Positions 16,288 to 25,576 of a stretch of 64,000 nt of DNA are shown here, one piece after another; position 1 is the stretch's first letter, and the number at the start of each line of letters is the position of its first letter. Where the stretch lies: the NCBI GenBank assembly GCA_964615765.1, contig CAZTQN010000006.1, forward strand, positions 88,412 through 152,411, in the 5' to 3' direction. The position numbers and the translations under genes are program-made. The notes under the pieces were generated by a model that was not told the origin of the DNA, did not search any database, and was given only the letters and a program-made list of their open reading frames with translations. Source of the DNA: CAZTQN01 sp964615765. GTDB taxonomy: Bacteria; Planctomycetota; Phycisphaerae; Phycisphaerales; UBA1924.

Positions 16288-16398
16288 TACATCCCTGCAA
16301 CGGACGCACGCAGTCCGAACTGTCCCCGCGCGAGCGACAAAGTGTTGCACGCGCGCGAGGGTACGTCACAGGCACCCGCCGCTTTGCAGGGAAGATCC

Positions 16399-17964
16399 AT
16401 GACTCCAGCGCAGACCGATCTGCGGGCGCTCCGTCGAGCTCCGCGGCCCACAGAACAACAACAAGGCCAATCGCCAGCCACATCGCCCGGGAATACCGCG
16501 GTGATCGCGCGCCCAAAGGCGAGATGGGCCACGAGACTTCTGGTGCCGGGTGCCGTGCTGCTCGCGACCGGCGGGCTCCTCGCGTACGCCGCCCGCGATG
16601 CGATCCAGCCACGGCTGGAGGTGTATGTCGCCGCGACCATCCCGAAGGAAGGCCCTGTCGCAGTCCCGCCAGTTGACGGCGTGAAGGCAACACCAGAGCT
16701 AGCGGGGACGCCTGCCAACGCACCGTTGGGGCCGGTCGCAGTGCAGGCGCCCGGGTGGATCGAGCCCGCGCCCTATGCCGTCAGCGTGCCTGCGCTCGCG
16801 GAGGGCGTGGTCAAGGAGGTTCTGGTTCTGGAGGGCGAGCGCGTCGAGGCTGGGCAGGTGATCGCTCGGCTGATCGACGACGATGCCCGACTCTTGCTCC
16901 GCGCCGCCGAGGCGACCGTCGCGGAGCGCGACACGGACGTTGCACTCGCTCGCGCGGCGCTCGCGACCGTTGAGTCACAGGTCGAAGTGGAGAGAACTGC
17001 GGCCGCCGAACTGCGCGACGAGGTAACTCGCAAGCGTGAGCTGGTCCCGATCGGCGGACTGAGCGAGGGCACGTTCCGCCGGATGGAGATCCGCTTGGGC
17101 GGGTTGGAGGCCACGGTCGCCACAGCGGAGAAGATGGTGAGCGAGGCCCGGGCCGCCCTTGCGCAAGCGGAGGCGGCCCATGCCGCGGCCCACGTGCTGC
17201 GCGACGAGGCCGCGCTGCGGCTGGCGCGGATGGAGGTGCTTTCGCCCGTCTCGGGCGTGGTGCTCGCCAGGTTGGTCGATCCGGGTTCGCGGATCAGCAT
17301 GAGCGGCAAGGGCGGGGACGCGGGGCCAAGCGGGGCCATGATGGGAGCGGTACTCCGCGTCTACGACCCGGCGAAGTTGCAGGTGCGTGTGGATGTGCCG
17401 TTGGCGGACGCTGCCAAGGTGAACGTCGGCACGCGGGCCACGGTCAGCACCGAAGCATTGGCGGACCAGACGTTCAGCGGCGTGGTGTCGCGCGTCGTGC
17501 ACGAGGCCAACATCCAGCGGAACACCGTGCAATTTAAGGTCGCGATTGATGAGCCCTCGCCCATTCTCAAGCCGGAAATGCTCACCCGCGTCAAACTCCA
17601 CGCGCCCGCCACCGCCGCACAGCGGCCCGGCACGAGCGCAGGGGGCGGTGCAGGCTCCAATCACGGCGACCGCGGCAACATGACGCTGCTGGTGCCGACT
17701 GCTGCCGTTACCACGACGGGTGAGGGCAATAGCCAAGTCTGGGTGGTGGACATCAGCGGCGGCAGCTCCGTCGCCAGAAGGCGGGACATCTCCACCGCAC
17801 CCTCGGCCGATGAGGAGTTCGTCGTCGTGACCAGCGGGCTCCGCCTCACCGACCGCGTCATCCTCGACCCGCCTCCATCGCCCGCCATTCAAGACGGGAC
17901 GCGCCTCAAGGTGCTTGGTGAACGAACCGCCGCGGCGGCGGTGCCCAGTCCGACCACCCCGTAA
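16399..17964 (+). CDS. Periplasmic adaptor of a MacAB-like ABC exporter
   Basis: A 521-residue HlyD-type protein starting at ATG 16399 (GGGAAG upstream); the 16342 start lacks a ribosome site. A cytoplasmic N-terminal tail is followed by one TM helix (LLVPGAVLLATGGLLAYAA). Two lipoyl halves (YAVSVPALAEGVVKEVLVL and MEVLSPVSGVVLARLVDPG) flank a long coiled coil, Ala/Glu-rich, at about residues 190-290. The C-terminal part has VWVVDISGG and RLTDRVILDPPP. Such adaptors join inner-membrane transporters to a TolC channel. The ATPase gene starts 53 bases downstream, followed by two FtsX-like permeases. The exported substrate is unknown; the metal setting suggests, but does not prove, a link to metal stress. 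Confidence 0.85.
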   Translation: MTPAQTDLRALRRAPRPTEQQQGQSPATSPGNTAVIARPKARWATRLLVPGAVLLATGGLLAYAARDAIQPRLEVYVAATIPKEGPVAVPPVDGVKATPELAGTPANAPLGPVAVQAPGWIEPAPYAVSVPALAEGVVKEVLVLEGERVEAGQVIARLIDDDARLLLRAAEATVAERDTDVALARAALATVESQVEVERTAAAELRDEVTRKRELVPIGGLSEGTFRRMEIRLGGLEATVATAEKMVSEARAALAQAEAAHAAAHVLRDEAALRLARMEVLSPVSGVVLARLVDPGSRISMSGKGGDAGPSGAMMGAVLRVYDPAKLQVRVDVPLADAAKVNVGTRATVSTEALADQTFSGVVSRVVHEANIQRNTVQFKVAIDEPSPILKPEMLTRVKLHAPATAAQRPGTSAGGGAGSNHGDRGNMTLLVPTAAVTTTGEGNSQVWVVDISGGSSVARRRDISTAPSADEEFVVVTSGLRLTDRVILDPPPSPAIQDGTRLKVLGERTAAAAVPSPTTP

Positions 17965-18017
17965 CGCACCACTCCCGACCACACCGGCAACTGGCTCGCC
18001 GCCCGAAAGAACCGACC

Positions 18018-18779
18018 ATGACCACAAACCACACGAACCATCGAACAAACGCCTCCGGCCCGCCACTCATCCAGTGCCGCCGTCTCACCAAGACGTACAA
18101 GAAGGGCGACAACACTATCACGCCCTTGCAGGAGCTCGACCTCGACGTGCCCGCGGGCGACTTCCTCGCCCTCATGGGTCCCTCGGGTAGCGGTAAAACC
18201 ACGCTGCTCAACCTCATCGCCGGGATCGACCGTCCCAGCGGGGGCAACCTCATCATCGGCGGCACGGACATTTCCACGCTCTCGCGGTCCAAGCTCGCCG
18301 ACTGGCGGAGCGTGAACGTCGGCTACGTCTTCCAGCTCTACAACCTCGTGCCCGTGCTCACGGCCTACGAGAACGTCGAACTTCCGCTTCTGCTTCACAG
18401 CATGTCCGCCAAGGACCGCCACGAGAAGGTGCAGACCGCCATGCAGCTCGTCGGGATCGCCGACCGGCACGACCACTACCCGCGTCAACTCTCGGGCGGC
18501 CAGGAGCAGCGAGTCGCCATCGCCCGCGCCATCGTGACCGACCCCACCATCATCGTCGGCGACGAGCCCACCGGCGACCTCGACCAAGAGTCGGCGCAGG
18601 CCATCATGGACCTCATGGTCCGGCTCTGCGAGGACCTGGGCAAGACCCTCATCATCGTGACCCACGACGCCAAGAGCGCGGCGTATGCCAAGCGGACGCT
18701 GCACCTGGAGAAGGGTCGCCTCATCGAAGCCGCCGAACTCGCCGCACGCCGCGCACCACTTGTTCCCCAGGAGGCCTGA
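18018..18779 (+). CDS. MacB/LolD-type ABC transporter ATP-binding protein
   Basis: A 253-residue ATPase with Walker A GPSGSGKTT (54-62), Q-loop FQLYNLVPVLTAYENVELPL, signature LSGGQEQR near residue 156, Walker B IIVGDEPTGDLD and the switch histidine in IIVTHD. The LVPVLTAYENVELPL and EPTGDLDQESAQAIM segments are typical of the LolD/MacB/FtsE group, whose partners are permeases with large periplasmic domains rather than channel-forming importers. The gene ends 3 bases before the first permease start, so adaptor, ATPase and the two permeases form one operon. Confidence 0.92.
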   Translation: MTTNHTNHRTNASGPPLIQCRRLTKTYKKGDNTITPLQELDLDVPAGDFLALMGPSGSGKTTLLNLIAGIDRPSGGNLIIGGTDISTLSRSKLADWRSVNVGYVFQLYNLVPVLTAYENVELPLLLHSMSAKDRHEKVQTAMQLVGIADRHDHYPRQLSGGQEQRVAIARAIVTDPTIIVGDEPTGDLDQESAQAIMDLMVRLCEDLGKTLIIVTHDAKSAAYAKRTLHLEKGRLIEAAELAARRAPLVPQEA

Positions 18780-18782
18780 ACC

Positions 18783-19946
18783 ATGATCGCCCCCAAGTTC
18801 ATGCCCGTCGTCTTCAAGCAACTCTGGCGGCACCGCGTCCGCAGCGTGCTCACGCTCTCGGGCGTCGCCATCGCCATGTTTCTGTTCATTGCGGTGCAGA
18901 CGCTGCAGGAGGGCGTGCGCCAATCTACGCAGGCCGCCGCGGGGGATACCACGCTGGTGGTCTACCGCGAGAATCGCTTCTGCCCCGCCGCCAGCCGTCT
19001 GCCGCAGTTCTACGTGGACCGGATCGAGAAGATCCCCGGCGTGGTCAGCGCCGTGCCGGTCAAGATCGTGGTCAACAACTGCCGGGCCTCGCTGGACGTC
19101 GTCACGTTCCGGGGCGTGCCGCGCGAGGACCTCGCGGGGCCGAAGGGGTGGGCGAGCAAGTGGCAACTCATCTCCGGTTCCGTGGCCGAGTGGGAGAAGC
19201 GGTCGGACTCGGCCCTCGTCGGCGAGACGCTCGCAGCACGGCGCGGCTTCCAAGTGGGCCAGTCCTTCGACGCCTCGGGCATCACCGTCACGGTCGCGGG
19301 GATCATCCGCTCTTCCGAAGCGCAGGACCAGAACGTGGCCTATGTGCATCTCGACTTCCTCCAGCAGACCGCGGGCAAGGGCGGCGGGCTGGGGAGCGTG
19401 ACGCAGTTCACCGTCCGCGTCGATGACCCCGCGAAGATGGAGCAAGTGGCCGAGGCGATCGATGCCGAGTTCCGCGCCGAGGCCGACCCGACGATGACCA
19501 GCCCCGAGAAAGCCTTCGTGGCGCAGGCCGGGGCCGACATCGTGGAGATCGTGAAGTTCACGCAGTGGCTGGGGTGGGGGTGCCTGGCGGCGGTGCTCGC
19601 GCTGGTCGCCAACGCCATCGTGCTCAGCGTGCAGGACCGCATCAAGGAGCACGCGGTCTTGCAGACGCTGGGGTTCCGCTCCGGCCTCATCGCCCGCTTG
19701 ATCGTCAGCGAGGGGATGCTCATCGGCGTGCTCGGGGGCGCGATCGGCACGGGCATCGCCCTGTCGGTCGTCCACTTCGGCAACTTCAGTCTCTCGCAGG
19801 AGGGGCTGTCGATCGGCGTGAGCGCGTCGTGGTCAGTCTTGGTTTGGGGCCTCATCATCTCGGCGGGCGTGGGCATCGTGGCGGGCTTGGTGCCCGCGTG
19901 GCGAGCCGGGCGGCGTGAGATCGCGTCCTGCTTCCGGGCAGTGTGA
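18783..19946 (+). CDS. FtsX/MacB-like ABC permease 1
   Basis: A 387-residue membrane protein with the FtsX layout: one N-terminal TM helix (VLTLSGVAIAMFLFIAVQTL), a periplasmic domain of roughly 230 residues (LVVYRENRFCPAASRLPQFY and on), then three C-terminal helices (WGCLAAVLALVANAIVLSV, IGVLGGAIGTGIALSVVHF, VLVWGLIISAGVGIVAGLVPAW). It works with the preceding ATPase as a mechanotransmission-type exporter or lipoprotein extractor. The stop at 19946 comes 11 bases before the next permease start, so a heterodimer of the two permeases is likely. Confidence 0.88.
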   Translation: MIAPKFMPVVFKQLWRHRVRSVLTLSGVAIAMFLFIAVQTLQEGVRQSTQAAAGDTTLVVYRENRFCPAASRLPQFYVDRIEKIPGVVSAVPVKIVVNNCRASLDVVTFRGVPREDLAGPKGWASKWQLISGSVAEWEKRSDSALVGETLAARRGFQVGQSFDASGITVTVAGIIRSSEAQDQNVAYVHLDFLQQTAGKGGGLGSVTQFTVRVDDPAKMEQVAEAIDAEFRAEADPTMTSPEKAFVAQAGADIVEIVKFTQWLGWGCLAAVLALVANAIVLSVQDRIKEHAVLQTLGFRSGLIARLIVSEGMLIGVLGGAIGTGIALSVVHFGNFSLSQEGLSIGVSASWSVLVWGLIISAGVGIVAGLVPAWRAGRREIASCFRAV

Positions 19947-19957
19947 GAAAGGACTTC

Positions 19958-21217
19958 ATGAGACTTCTTCCCTTTGCCTATGCCGTCCGCAACCTGGGCC
20001 GCTCGCCCTCGCGGCTGTTCCTCTCTGTCGCTGGGGCGGCGATAGTCGTCCTGCTCATCCTGGTCGCGGGCGGATTCGTCAACGGCATGAGCCGCGCGCT
20101 GCGGGCCACCGGCGGCGAGCACAACGTCATCCTCATGGGCGCGGGGAGCGAGGAGAGCGTCGAGCGCTCCGAGATCGAGGCGGGGGTGCCGGGGGTGCTG
20201 GCGGCGAGCGTCGCGGGCGTGCGGACCCGCGCGGGTGTGGCGTATGTCTCGCCCGAGGTGCATGTGATGCTGCCTGTCCGAGTGGGTGCCGCGGCGAGGA
20301 CCACCCAATCAAGCGGCGAGCAGGCCGCTGCCGCTCAGGGCTCGAGCACATCCTCGATGCCCAGGCCGAAGGGACGACAAGTCATGATGCGTGGAGTCAC
20401 CCCCGCCGCGGCCCTCGTTCACGAATCGGTATCGCTCACCGAGGGACGGTGGCCGGTATCCGGATCTGATGAAGTCTTGGTTGGGCGGATGGCGGCGACT
20501 GTGCTTGGGGTTGCTGAGATCGACGTGCAGGTCGGCAAAGCAGTGATGATCGACGGCAGACCGTGGGAGGTCGTCGGGCGCTTCAGCGCGCCGGGGACGG
20601 TCGTCGAGGCGGAGGTGTGGCTGCCGCTGGCGGATCTCATGACTGCCACCAAGCGAGAGACCATCTCGTGCGTCGTCCTCACGCTCGACCCCTACAACGA
20701 GGAGACGGGCGAGGGTGCGGATTTCGGGGACATCGCGGCCTTCACCAAAACGCGGCCCGACCTCGAACTCGTGCCCATGACCGAGCGCGAGTACTACGGC
20801 AAACTCGCCAACTTCTTCGGCCCGATCAAAATCGTCGCGTGGGTGACGGCGGGGCTGATCGCCGTGGGCGGGCTCTTCGGCGGGCTGAACACGATGTACG
20901 CCGCGTTCGCTTCGCGTATACGCGAGCTGGGCACGCTGCAATCCATCGGCTACCGACGGCTGGCGATCGTCTGGTCGATGATCCAGGAATCGACGCTGGC
21001 GACAGCGGCGGGCGGGCTGATCGCGTGCGCGGTGGGTGTGTTCATGCTCGACGGGCTGGCGGTGCGGTTCTCAATGGGGGCATTTGGGCTGATGATCGAT
21101 GAGATGGTGATCGGGCTGGGGCTGCTGACGGGCCTGGCCCTGGGCGTCGTGGGTGCGTTGCCCCCGGCGATCCGTTGCCTGAAGCCGACGATTCCCGTCG
21201 CGCTCAAGGCGGTGTGA
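19958..21217 (+). CDS. FtsX/MacB-like ABC permease 2
   Basis: A 419-residue membrane protein. ATG 19958 is chosen because GAGAAAGGA lies 5-13 bases before it; GTG 19943 would overlap the previous stop. It has an N-terminal TM helix (LFLSVAGAAIVVLLILVAGGF), a periplasmic domain that includes a Ser/Gln-rich loop (AAAAQGSSTSSMPRPKG), and three C-terminal helices (FFGPIKIVAWVTAGLIAVGGLFGG, TAAGGLIACAVGVFML, MVIGLGLLTGLALGVVGALPP). RELGTLQSIGYRR is the conserved cytoplasmic coupling segment that contacts the ATPase. It is the last member of the exporter operon. Confidence 0.88.
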   Translation: MRLLPFAYAVRNLGRSPSRLFLSVAGAAIVVLLILVAGGFVNGMSRALRATGGEHNVILMGAGSEESVERSEIEAGVPGVLAASVAGVRTRAGVAYVSPEVHVMLPVRVGAAARTTQSSGEQAAAAQGSSTSSMPRPKGRQVMMRGVTPAAALVHESVSLTEGRWPVSGSDEVLVGRMAATVLGVAEIDVQVGKAVMIDGRPWEVVGRFSAPGTVVEAEVWLPLADLMTATKRETISCVVLTLDPYNEETGEGADFGDIAAFTKTRPDLELVPMTEREYYGKLANFFGPIKIVAWVTAGLIAVGGLFGGLNTMYAAFASRIRELGTLQSIGYRRLAIVWSMIQESTLATAAGGLIACAVGVFMLDGLAVRFSMGAFGLMIDEMVIGLGLLTGLALGVVGALPPAIRCLKPTIPVALKAV

Positions 21218-21292
21218 TGGCAAGCGAGAATGCCGGCGCGGCACGTGTCGCGAGGCGAGTAGAGTCCAACAGTGTGTTCAAGGAGCTTTGAT

Positions 21293-22264
21293 ATGAAGAC
21301 GGCGAAGATGAACGTGACGGGTGCGGTGCGGGCGATGGCGCTCGCCGCCATGCTGCTGGGCGGCGCGGCGGGGCTGGGTGTGTTCACGCCCGCGGCGGCG
21401 ATGGCGCAGGTCAAGAGCGTCGCGGACGTGAAGACGATGCTCAAGCCCGAACTTCCGGCCAACGCGCTGGAGATCACCGCCGCGATGAAGTCCGCAAAGG
21501 TCGGTGAGACGATCACGGTGCGCGGCAACGTGGCGATGTCCAAGGACGCGTTTGTCGAGAACCGCTCGATGTTCACGCTGGTGGACGAGTCCACCCGCAA
21601 GGGCTGCTGCCCACCCTCGGACACACTCCCCGACACCGCGTGCGATATTCCAGCCGAAGGGCGGGCGACGGTGCAGATTGTGGATGCCAATGGCAGGCCC
21701 CTGCGCGCCGGGCTCAACGGCCAGCACGGACTCAAGCCGGGTGCAGAGGTGTTCCTGACCGCCAAGGTCGAGACCGCCAACGGGAACGACGCGCTGGTGC
21801 TTACGGCGGTCTCGATGCATGTGCCCAAGGCTCCGCTGCCGAGCGGTTTCTTCGTCGAGAAGCTGCCAGAGACCGCCAAGGATGTGTCGGAGGCCCGCAA
21901 GGCCGGGACCCTCAAGGTTGGTGACGAGGTCGTGCTCCGTGGGCGCGTCGGCGGCAGCAAGGAGCCGTTTGTCGCTGGCCGCGCGGTCTTCACGCTTATG
22001 GGCCGGGACCTCAAGGCGTGCAACGAAAACCCGGACGATAAGTGCTCCAAGCCCTGGGATTACTGCTGCGAAACCAAGACCGACATCCTCGCCAACTCCG
22101 TGACAGTGCAGGTTGTGGACGCGAAGGGCCAGATCCTCCGCACCGACATGAAGGGGCGGCGTGGTTTGAAGGAGCTTTCGGGAATGGTCGTGGTGGGCAA
22201 GGTCGCATCGGCCGATGGGAAGGCGGTGGTCGTCAATGCAACATCCATTCATGCGCTGCCATGA
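21293..22264 (+). CDS. Secreted protein with two duplicated OB-like domains
   Basis: A 323-residue protein from ATG 21293, with AAGGAGCTTTGAT directly upstream and a signal peptide ending AAMAQ. The mature part has two homologous halves: GETITVRGNVAMSKDAFVEN with GCCPPSD, ATVQIVDANGRPLRAGL, and LVLTAVSMHVP; then GDEVVLRGRVGGSKEPFVAG with CNENPDDKC, PWDYCCE, VTVQVVDAKGQILRTDM, and VVVNATSIHALP. The strand pattern is like an OB fold. Each half carries a Cys cluster, so metal or disulfide binding is plausible. I do not recognise a named family. It sits 75 bases after the ABC operon and closes the plus-strand metal block. Confidence 0.65.
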   Translation: MKTAKMNVTGAVRAMALAAMLLGGAAGLGVFTPAAAMAQVKSVADVKTMLKPELPANALEITAAMKSAKVGETITVRGNVAMSKDAFVENRSMFTLVDESTRKGCCPPSDTLPDTACDIPAEGRATVQIVDANGRPLRAGLNGQHGLKPGAEVFLTAKVETANGNDALVLTAVSMHVPKAPLPSGFFVEKLPETAKDVSEARKAGTLKVGDEVVLRGRVGGSKEPFVAGRAVFTLMGRDLKACNENPDDKCSKPWDYCCETKTDILANSVTVQVVDAKGQILRTDMKGRRGLKELSGMVVVGKVASADGKAVVVNATSIHALP

Positions 22265-22570
22265 GCGCCGTACCGCAGCGTCCAACCCCGGAGACCTGTT
22301 CGGTATGGCCCCGCCCTCCGCACCGATAGACGGATCGATCGCCGTCACGCTCGGCGTCGGTGCCTGTCGGTCTGGGACTCCCGCTTCAAAGCTCTGTCCT
22401 TTCCCGAACGAGAGTTCCCACGGCTGCGTAACTCGCGGCGCTCTCAAGCTCCGCCCAGCGGACATTGCGTCCTAGATTGCGTCTTTACCAGGATCGGAAC
22501 CGGGCCAGACTGGGGTCAGACCCGAACAGGCAACCCCTCTGGCAGTGCCGAGAGGGGACTCTGGCGTTAG
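22265..22570. other. Gene-free stretch with one strong hairpin
   Basis: No open frame here looks real. The one notable feature is a stem-loop at 22534-22557: CCCCTCT pairs with AGAGGGG, and inside it GGCA pairs with TGCC around one G, giving 11 base pairs with a single bulge. It has no U-run after it, so it is not a simple terminator. It lies 14 bases before the tRNA-like element and may belong to its precursor. Confidence 0.45.
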
Positions 22571-22644
<74 letters not shown>

Positions 22645-22647
22645 TTC

Positions 22648-22675
22648 AAAAAGCCCTGTTTTGCAGGGCTTTTTG
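22648..22675 (+). terminator. Rho-independent terminator after tRNA-like copy 1
   Basis: AAGCCCTG (22651-22658) pairs with CAGGGCTT (22664-22671) around a 5-base loop, flanked by A-run upstream and TTTTT downstream. A textbook intrinsic terminator, starting 4 bases after the tRNA-like element; the flanking A and T runs would also let it work on the minus strand. Confidence 0.85.
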
Positions 22676-22874
22676 TATGCGCACAGATTCCGAGTGCCGT
22701 GAGTGGGGCTTGAGTGCTCTTCCAGTCGGGACGCATTTGAGACGCACTCGGTGCCCAACGAGGCCATTCACGCTGGAAAATGCAGTGTTTCGTGGGATCG
22801 GAGAAGTGGGAGCACCCGAGGAATGGTCCGGTAGTCGCGATCGCTGGAGCTGCGCTCCCGCTCGACGCGCGTGA

Positions 22875-25352
22875 CTACTCGGCATGCTTGAGCCGAAGGC
22901 TGTTGAGCACCACGCTCACGCTGCTGAACGCCATCGCCGCGCTTGCGATGATCGGAGACAGCAGCCAACCGGTGAATGGGAAGAGCACGCCCGCCGCGAT
23001 GGGGATGCCGATCAAGTTGTAGATGAACGCCCAGAAAAGGTTCTGCTTGATCGCTCGCATCGTGGCGTGTGACAGGGCGATGGCCTGTGGCACCGCGTGC
23101 AAGTCGCCGCGCATCAACGTGATGTCGGCCGACTCCATTGCCACATCGGTGCCGGTGCCGACGGCGAGGCCGACATCGGCCTGCGCGAGCGCGGGGGCGT
23201 CGTTGATGCCGTCGCCAACCATGCCCACGATGTGCCCCTCGGCTTGGAGCGCCCTCACCTTGTCGGCCTTGTCCTTGGGCAGCACCTCGGCGTACACCTG
23301 ATCGACGCCGACCTGCGACGCGACCGCATCGGCCGTGCGCCGGTTGTCGCCGGTCATCATCACGACCCGCAGGCCGAGCCGGTGCATCGTTGCGATGGCG
23401 TCCTTGGATTCGGGCCGGATAGTGTCTGCAACGGTGATGATGCCCGCTTCACGTCCGTCGACCGCGACGAACATCGGCGTGCGGCCAGAGGCCGCGAGTT
23501 CCGCGGCACGATCGGTGAGTGTGATCGACACTCCGTGCTGCTGGAGCAGCGCGGCTTTGCCCACCAAGAGTTGCCTGCCCTCGACAGACGCCTCGACCCC
23601 GTGGCCAACTACGGCCGTGAAACGGGCTGGCTCGGACAGCGCTACGCCACGTCCGACCGCCTCTCTCACGATCGCGGCGGCAAGCGGGTGCTCACTGTGC
23701 TGCTCGGCGGAGGCGGCAAGCCGCAGGAGTTCCGCCGCATCGAAGCCCGCTGCGGGAGTCACATCCGTCACGGCGGGTTTCCCGTGTGTGATCGTGCCGG
23801 TCTTGTCCAGCACGATCGCAGTCAGCCTGTGGGCTGTCTCCAGCGCCTCTCCGCCCTTGATGAGAATGCCCTGCTCGGCCCCGCGCCCAGTGCCCACCAT
23901 GATCGCCGTGGGGGTGGCCAACCCCAAGGCGCACGGGCATGCGATGATGAGAACGGAGACCGCCGTCACCAATGCCATGCTCAGCCGCGTGTCCGCGGGC
24001 GAGACGAACCACCACACGCCGAACGTCACCACCGCGACCGCGATGACAATCGGCACGAATACCCCGCTGATCTTGTCAGCCAGGCGGGCGATGGGTGCCT
24101 TGCTGCCTTGCGCTTCCTGCACGAGCCGCACGATCTGCTGGAGAGCCGAGTCGGCCCCGACTTTGGTCGCCACCAGTCGCAACGCGCCGGTGGTGTTCAT
24201 CGTCGCGCCAAAGACGCTGTCGCCGGCCGCCTTCTCGACGGGCACGCTTTCGCCGGTCAGCATCGACTCGTCCACGGCCGATTGGCCGCTCTCGACTGTG
24301 CCGTCGACGGGAATCTTCTCGCCGGGGCGCACGAGCACGCGGTCGCCGACAACCACACCCTCGATCGGCACATCCTGCTCTTGGCCATCGCGCACCACCC
24401 GGGCGGTCTTGGCCTGGAGACCGATCAGCCGCTTGATCGCTGCAGTGGTGCGGCCGGTGGCCCGAGCCTCGAAGTACTTCCCGAGAAGGATCAGCACGAT
24501 GATGACGGCGGCCGCCTCGTAGTACACGGGCACCATGTGGATCGCGCCCGCCCCGCCCGTCGCGTGACCCGCGCGCGTACCGTGCGCCGCAGCCGCTGCT
24601 CCTGTGGTGACTCCTGCAAAGAACTCCGGCCAGATCGTCGCGGCGAGCGAATACAGATACGCCGCGCCCGTGCCCATCGCGACGAGCGTGTCCATGTTGG
24701 CGCTGAGGTGCAGCAGCCCCTTCCACGCGGAGCGGAAGAACTGCCACCCGCACCAGAGCATCACCGGCGTCGTCAGCGCGAGCTGAAGCCAGTTGATCCA
24801 GGCGACGTTGAACGCCTCGATCGTGCCGTGCGACATCGCAATGACGAGCACGGGGAGCGAAAGCACTGCGCCGACGATGATCTTGACCAGCAGCCGCTTC
24901 GCCTCGGCCTCGCCGACGTTCATGTGGGCCGAGTGGTCCGCGCTGTACTCGGCGTGCGCGCCCTGTCCACCGTCTGCTTCTTGCGCCAAGAGCATTGCCG
25001 CGTGGTCATGTCCGGCATGCCCATGTGGCGGGTTGGCCGCCGCATGGCGAGGCGGTTGCTTGGGAGGCGGCAGAATCGCCTTGTACCCGATGTCATCCAC
25101 CGCCTTGGCCAACGCCTCAGGCCGCGTCGCCGCCGGGTCGTACTTCACTGTCGCCACCTTTGTGGCGAAGTTGACGTTCGCCGATTCGACGCCAGGCTGC
25201 TTTCCCAGACGTCTCTCAATTCTGTTCGCGCACGAGGCGCAGGTCATGCCCTCGATGGGCAGGTCAGCCCTTACTGTGCGGGTCGCTTGAGTCGGTGAGG
25301 CATCCGGCCCGTGCGCCTCCGCGCCGGGTCCGTCATGGTGGTGCATCGTCAT
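22875..25352 (-). CDS. copA: Copper-exporting P1B-type ATPase
   Basis: An 825-residue ATPase. Residues 30-95 are an HMA domain with GMTCASC (35-41). Residues about 95-146 are a His-rich linker (HGHAGHDHAAM, AEYSADHSAHMN). Then follow TM helices, TGES (366-369), metal-binding CPC (472-474) in ACPCALGLATPTAIMVG, phosphorylation site DKTGT (516-520), the nucleotide-binding HP in SEHPLAAAI, and VGDGINDAPAL. The last two helices read FIYNLIGIPIAAGVLFP and AMAFSSVSVVLNSLRL, with the YN and MxxSS residues that define Cu(I) pumps (P1B-1). AAGGAAGG precedes the ATG. It follows the copZ-csoR set on the same strand after a 224-base gap and probably belongs to the same CsoR-controlled unit. Confidence 0.95.
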   Translation of the reverse strand: MTMHHHDGPGAEAHGPDASPTQATRTVRADLPIEGMTCASCANRIERRLGKQPGVESANVNFATKVATVKYDPAATRPEALAKAVDDIGYKAILPPPKQPPRHAAANPPHGHAGHDHAAMLLAQEADGGQGAHAEYSADHSAHMNVGEAEAKRLLVKIIVGAVLSLPVLVIAMSHGTIEAFNVAWINWLQLALTTPVMLWCGWQFFRSAWKGLLHLSANMDTLVAMGTGAAYLYSLAATIWPEFFAGVTTGAAAAAHGTRAGHATGGAGAIHMVPVYYEAAAVIIVLILLGKYFEARATGRTTAAIKRLIGLQAKTARVVRDGQEQDVPIEGVVVGDRVLVRPGEKIPVDGTVESGQSAVDESMLTGESVPVEKAAGDSVFGATMNTTGALRLVATKVGADSALQQIVRLVQEAQGSKAPIARLADKISGVFVPIVIAVAVVTFGVWWFVSPADTRLSMALVTAVSVLIIACPCALGLATPTAIMVGTGRGAEQGILIKGGEALETAHRLTAIVLDKTGTITHGKPAVTDVTPAAGFDAAELLRLAASAEQHSEHPLAAAIVREAVGRGVALSEPARFTAVVGHGVEASVEGRQLLVGKAALLQQHGVSITLTDRAAELAASGRTPMFVAVDGREAGIITVADTIRPESKDAIATMHRLGLRVVMMTGDNRRTADAVASQVGVDQVYAEVLPKDKADKVRALQAEGHIVGMVGDGINDAPALAQADVGLAVGTGTDVAMESADITLMRGDLHAVPQAIALSHATMRAIKQNLFWAFIYNLIGIPIAAGVLFPFTGWLLSPIIASAAMAFSSVSVVLNSLRLKHAE

Positions 25353-25576
25353 ATCGGCCTTCCTTTCAGATGTTCAGGGTGGCGCCGCGCTCGCCCGCAA
25401 CACGTCCTCCGGAGCGTCCTTGGTCTCCAGCTTTCTCTCGCAGTCCCACCGAGATACCGGCGATCCGCACTGCGTCAACGAATGACGGCGCGGATGTCCT
25501 CCTCTTCGAGGCCAGGGTTCTCTCCTCACGACATCTGTGGCTGGAACTCATAGTTGTTCCATTGAGACGTGCTGGT

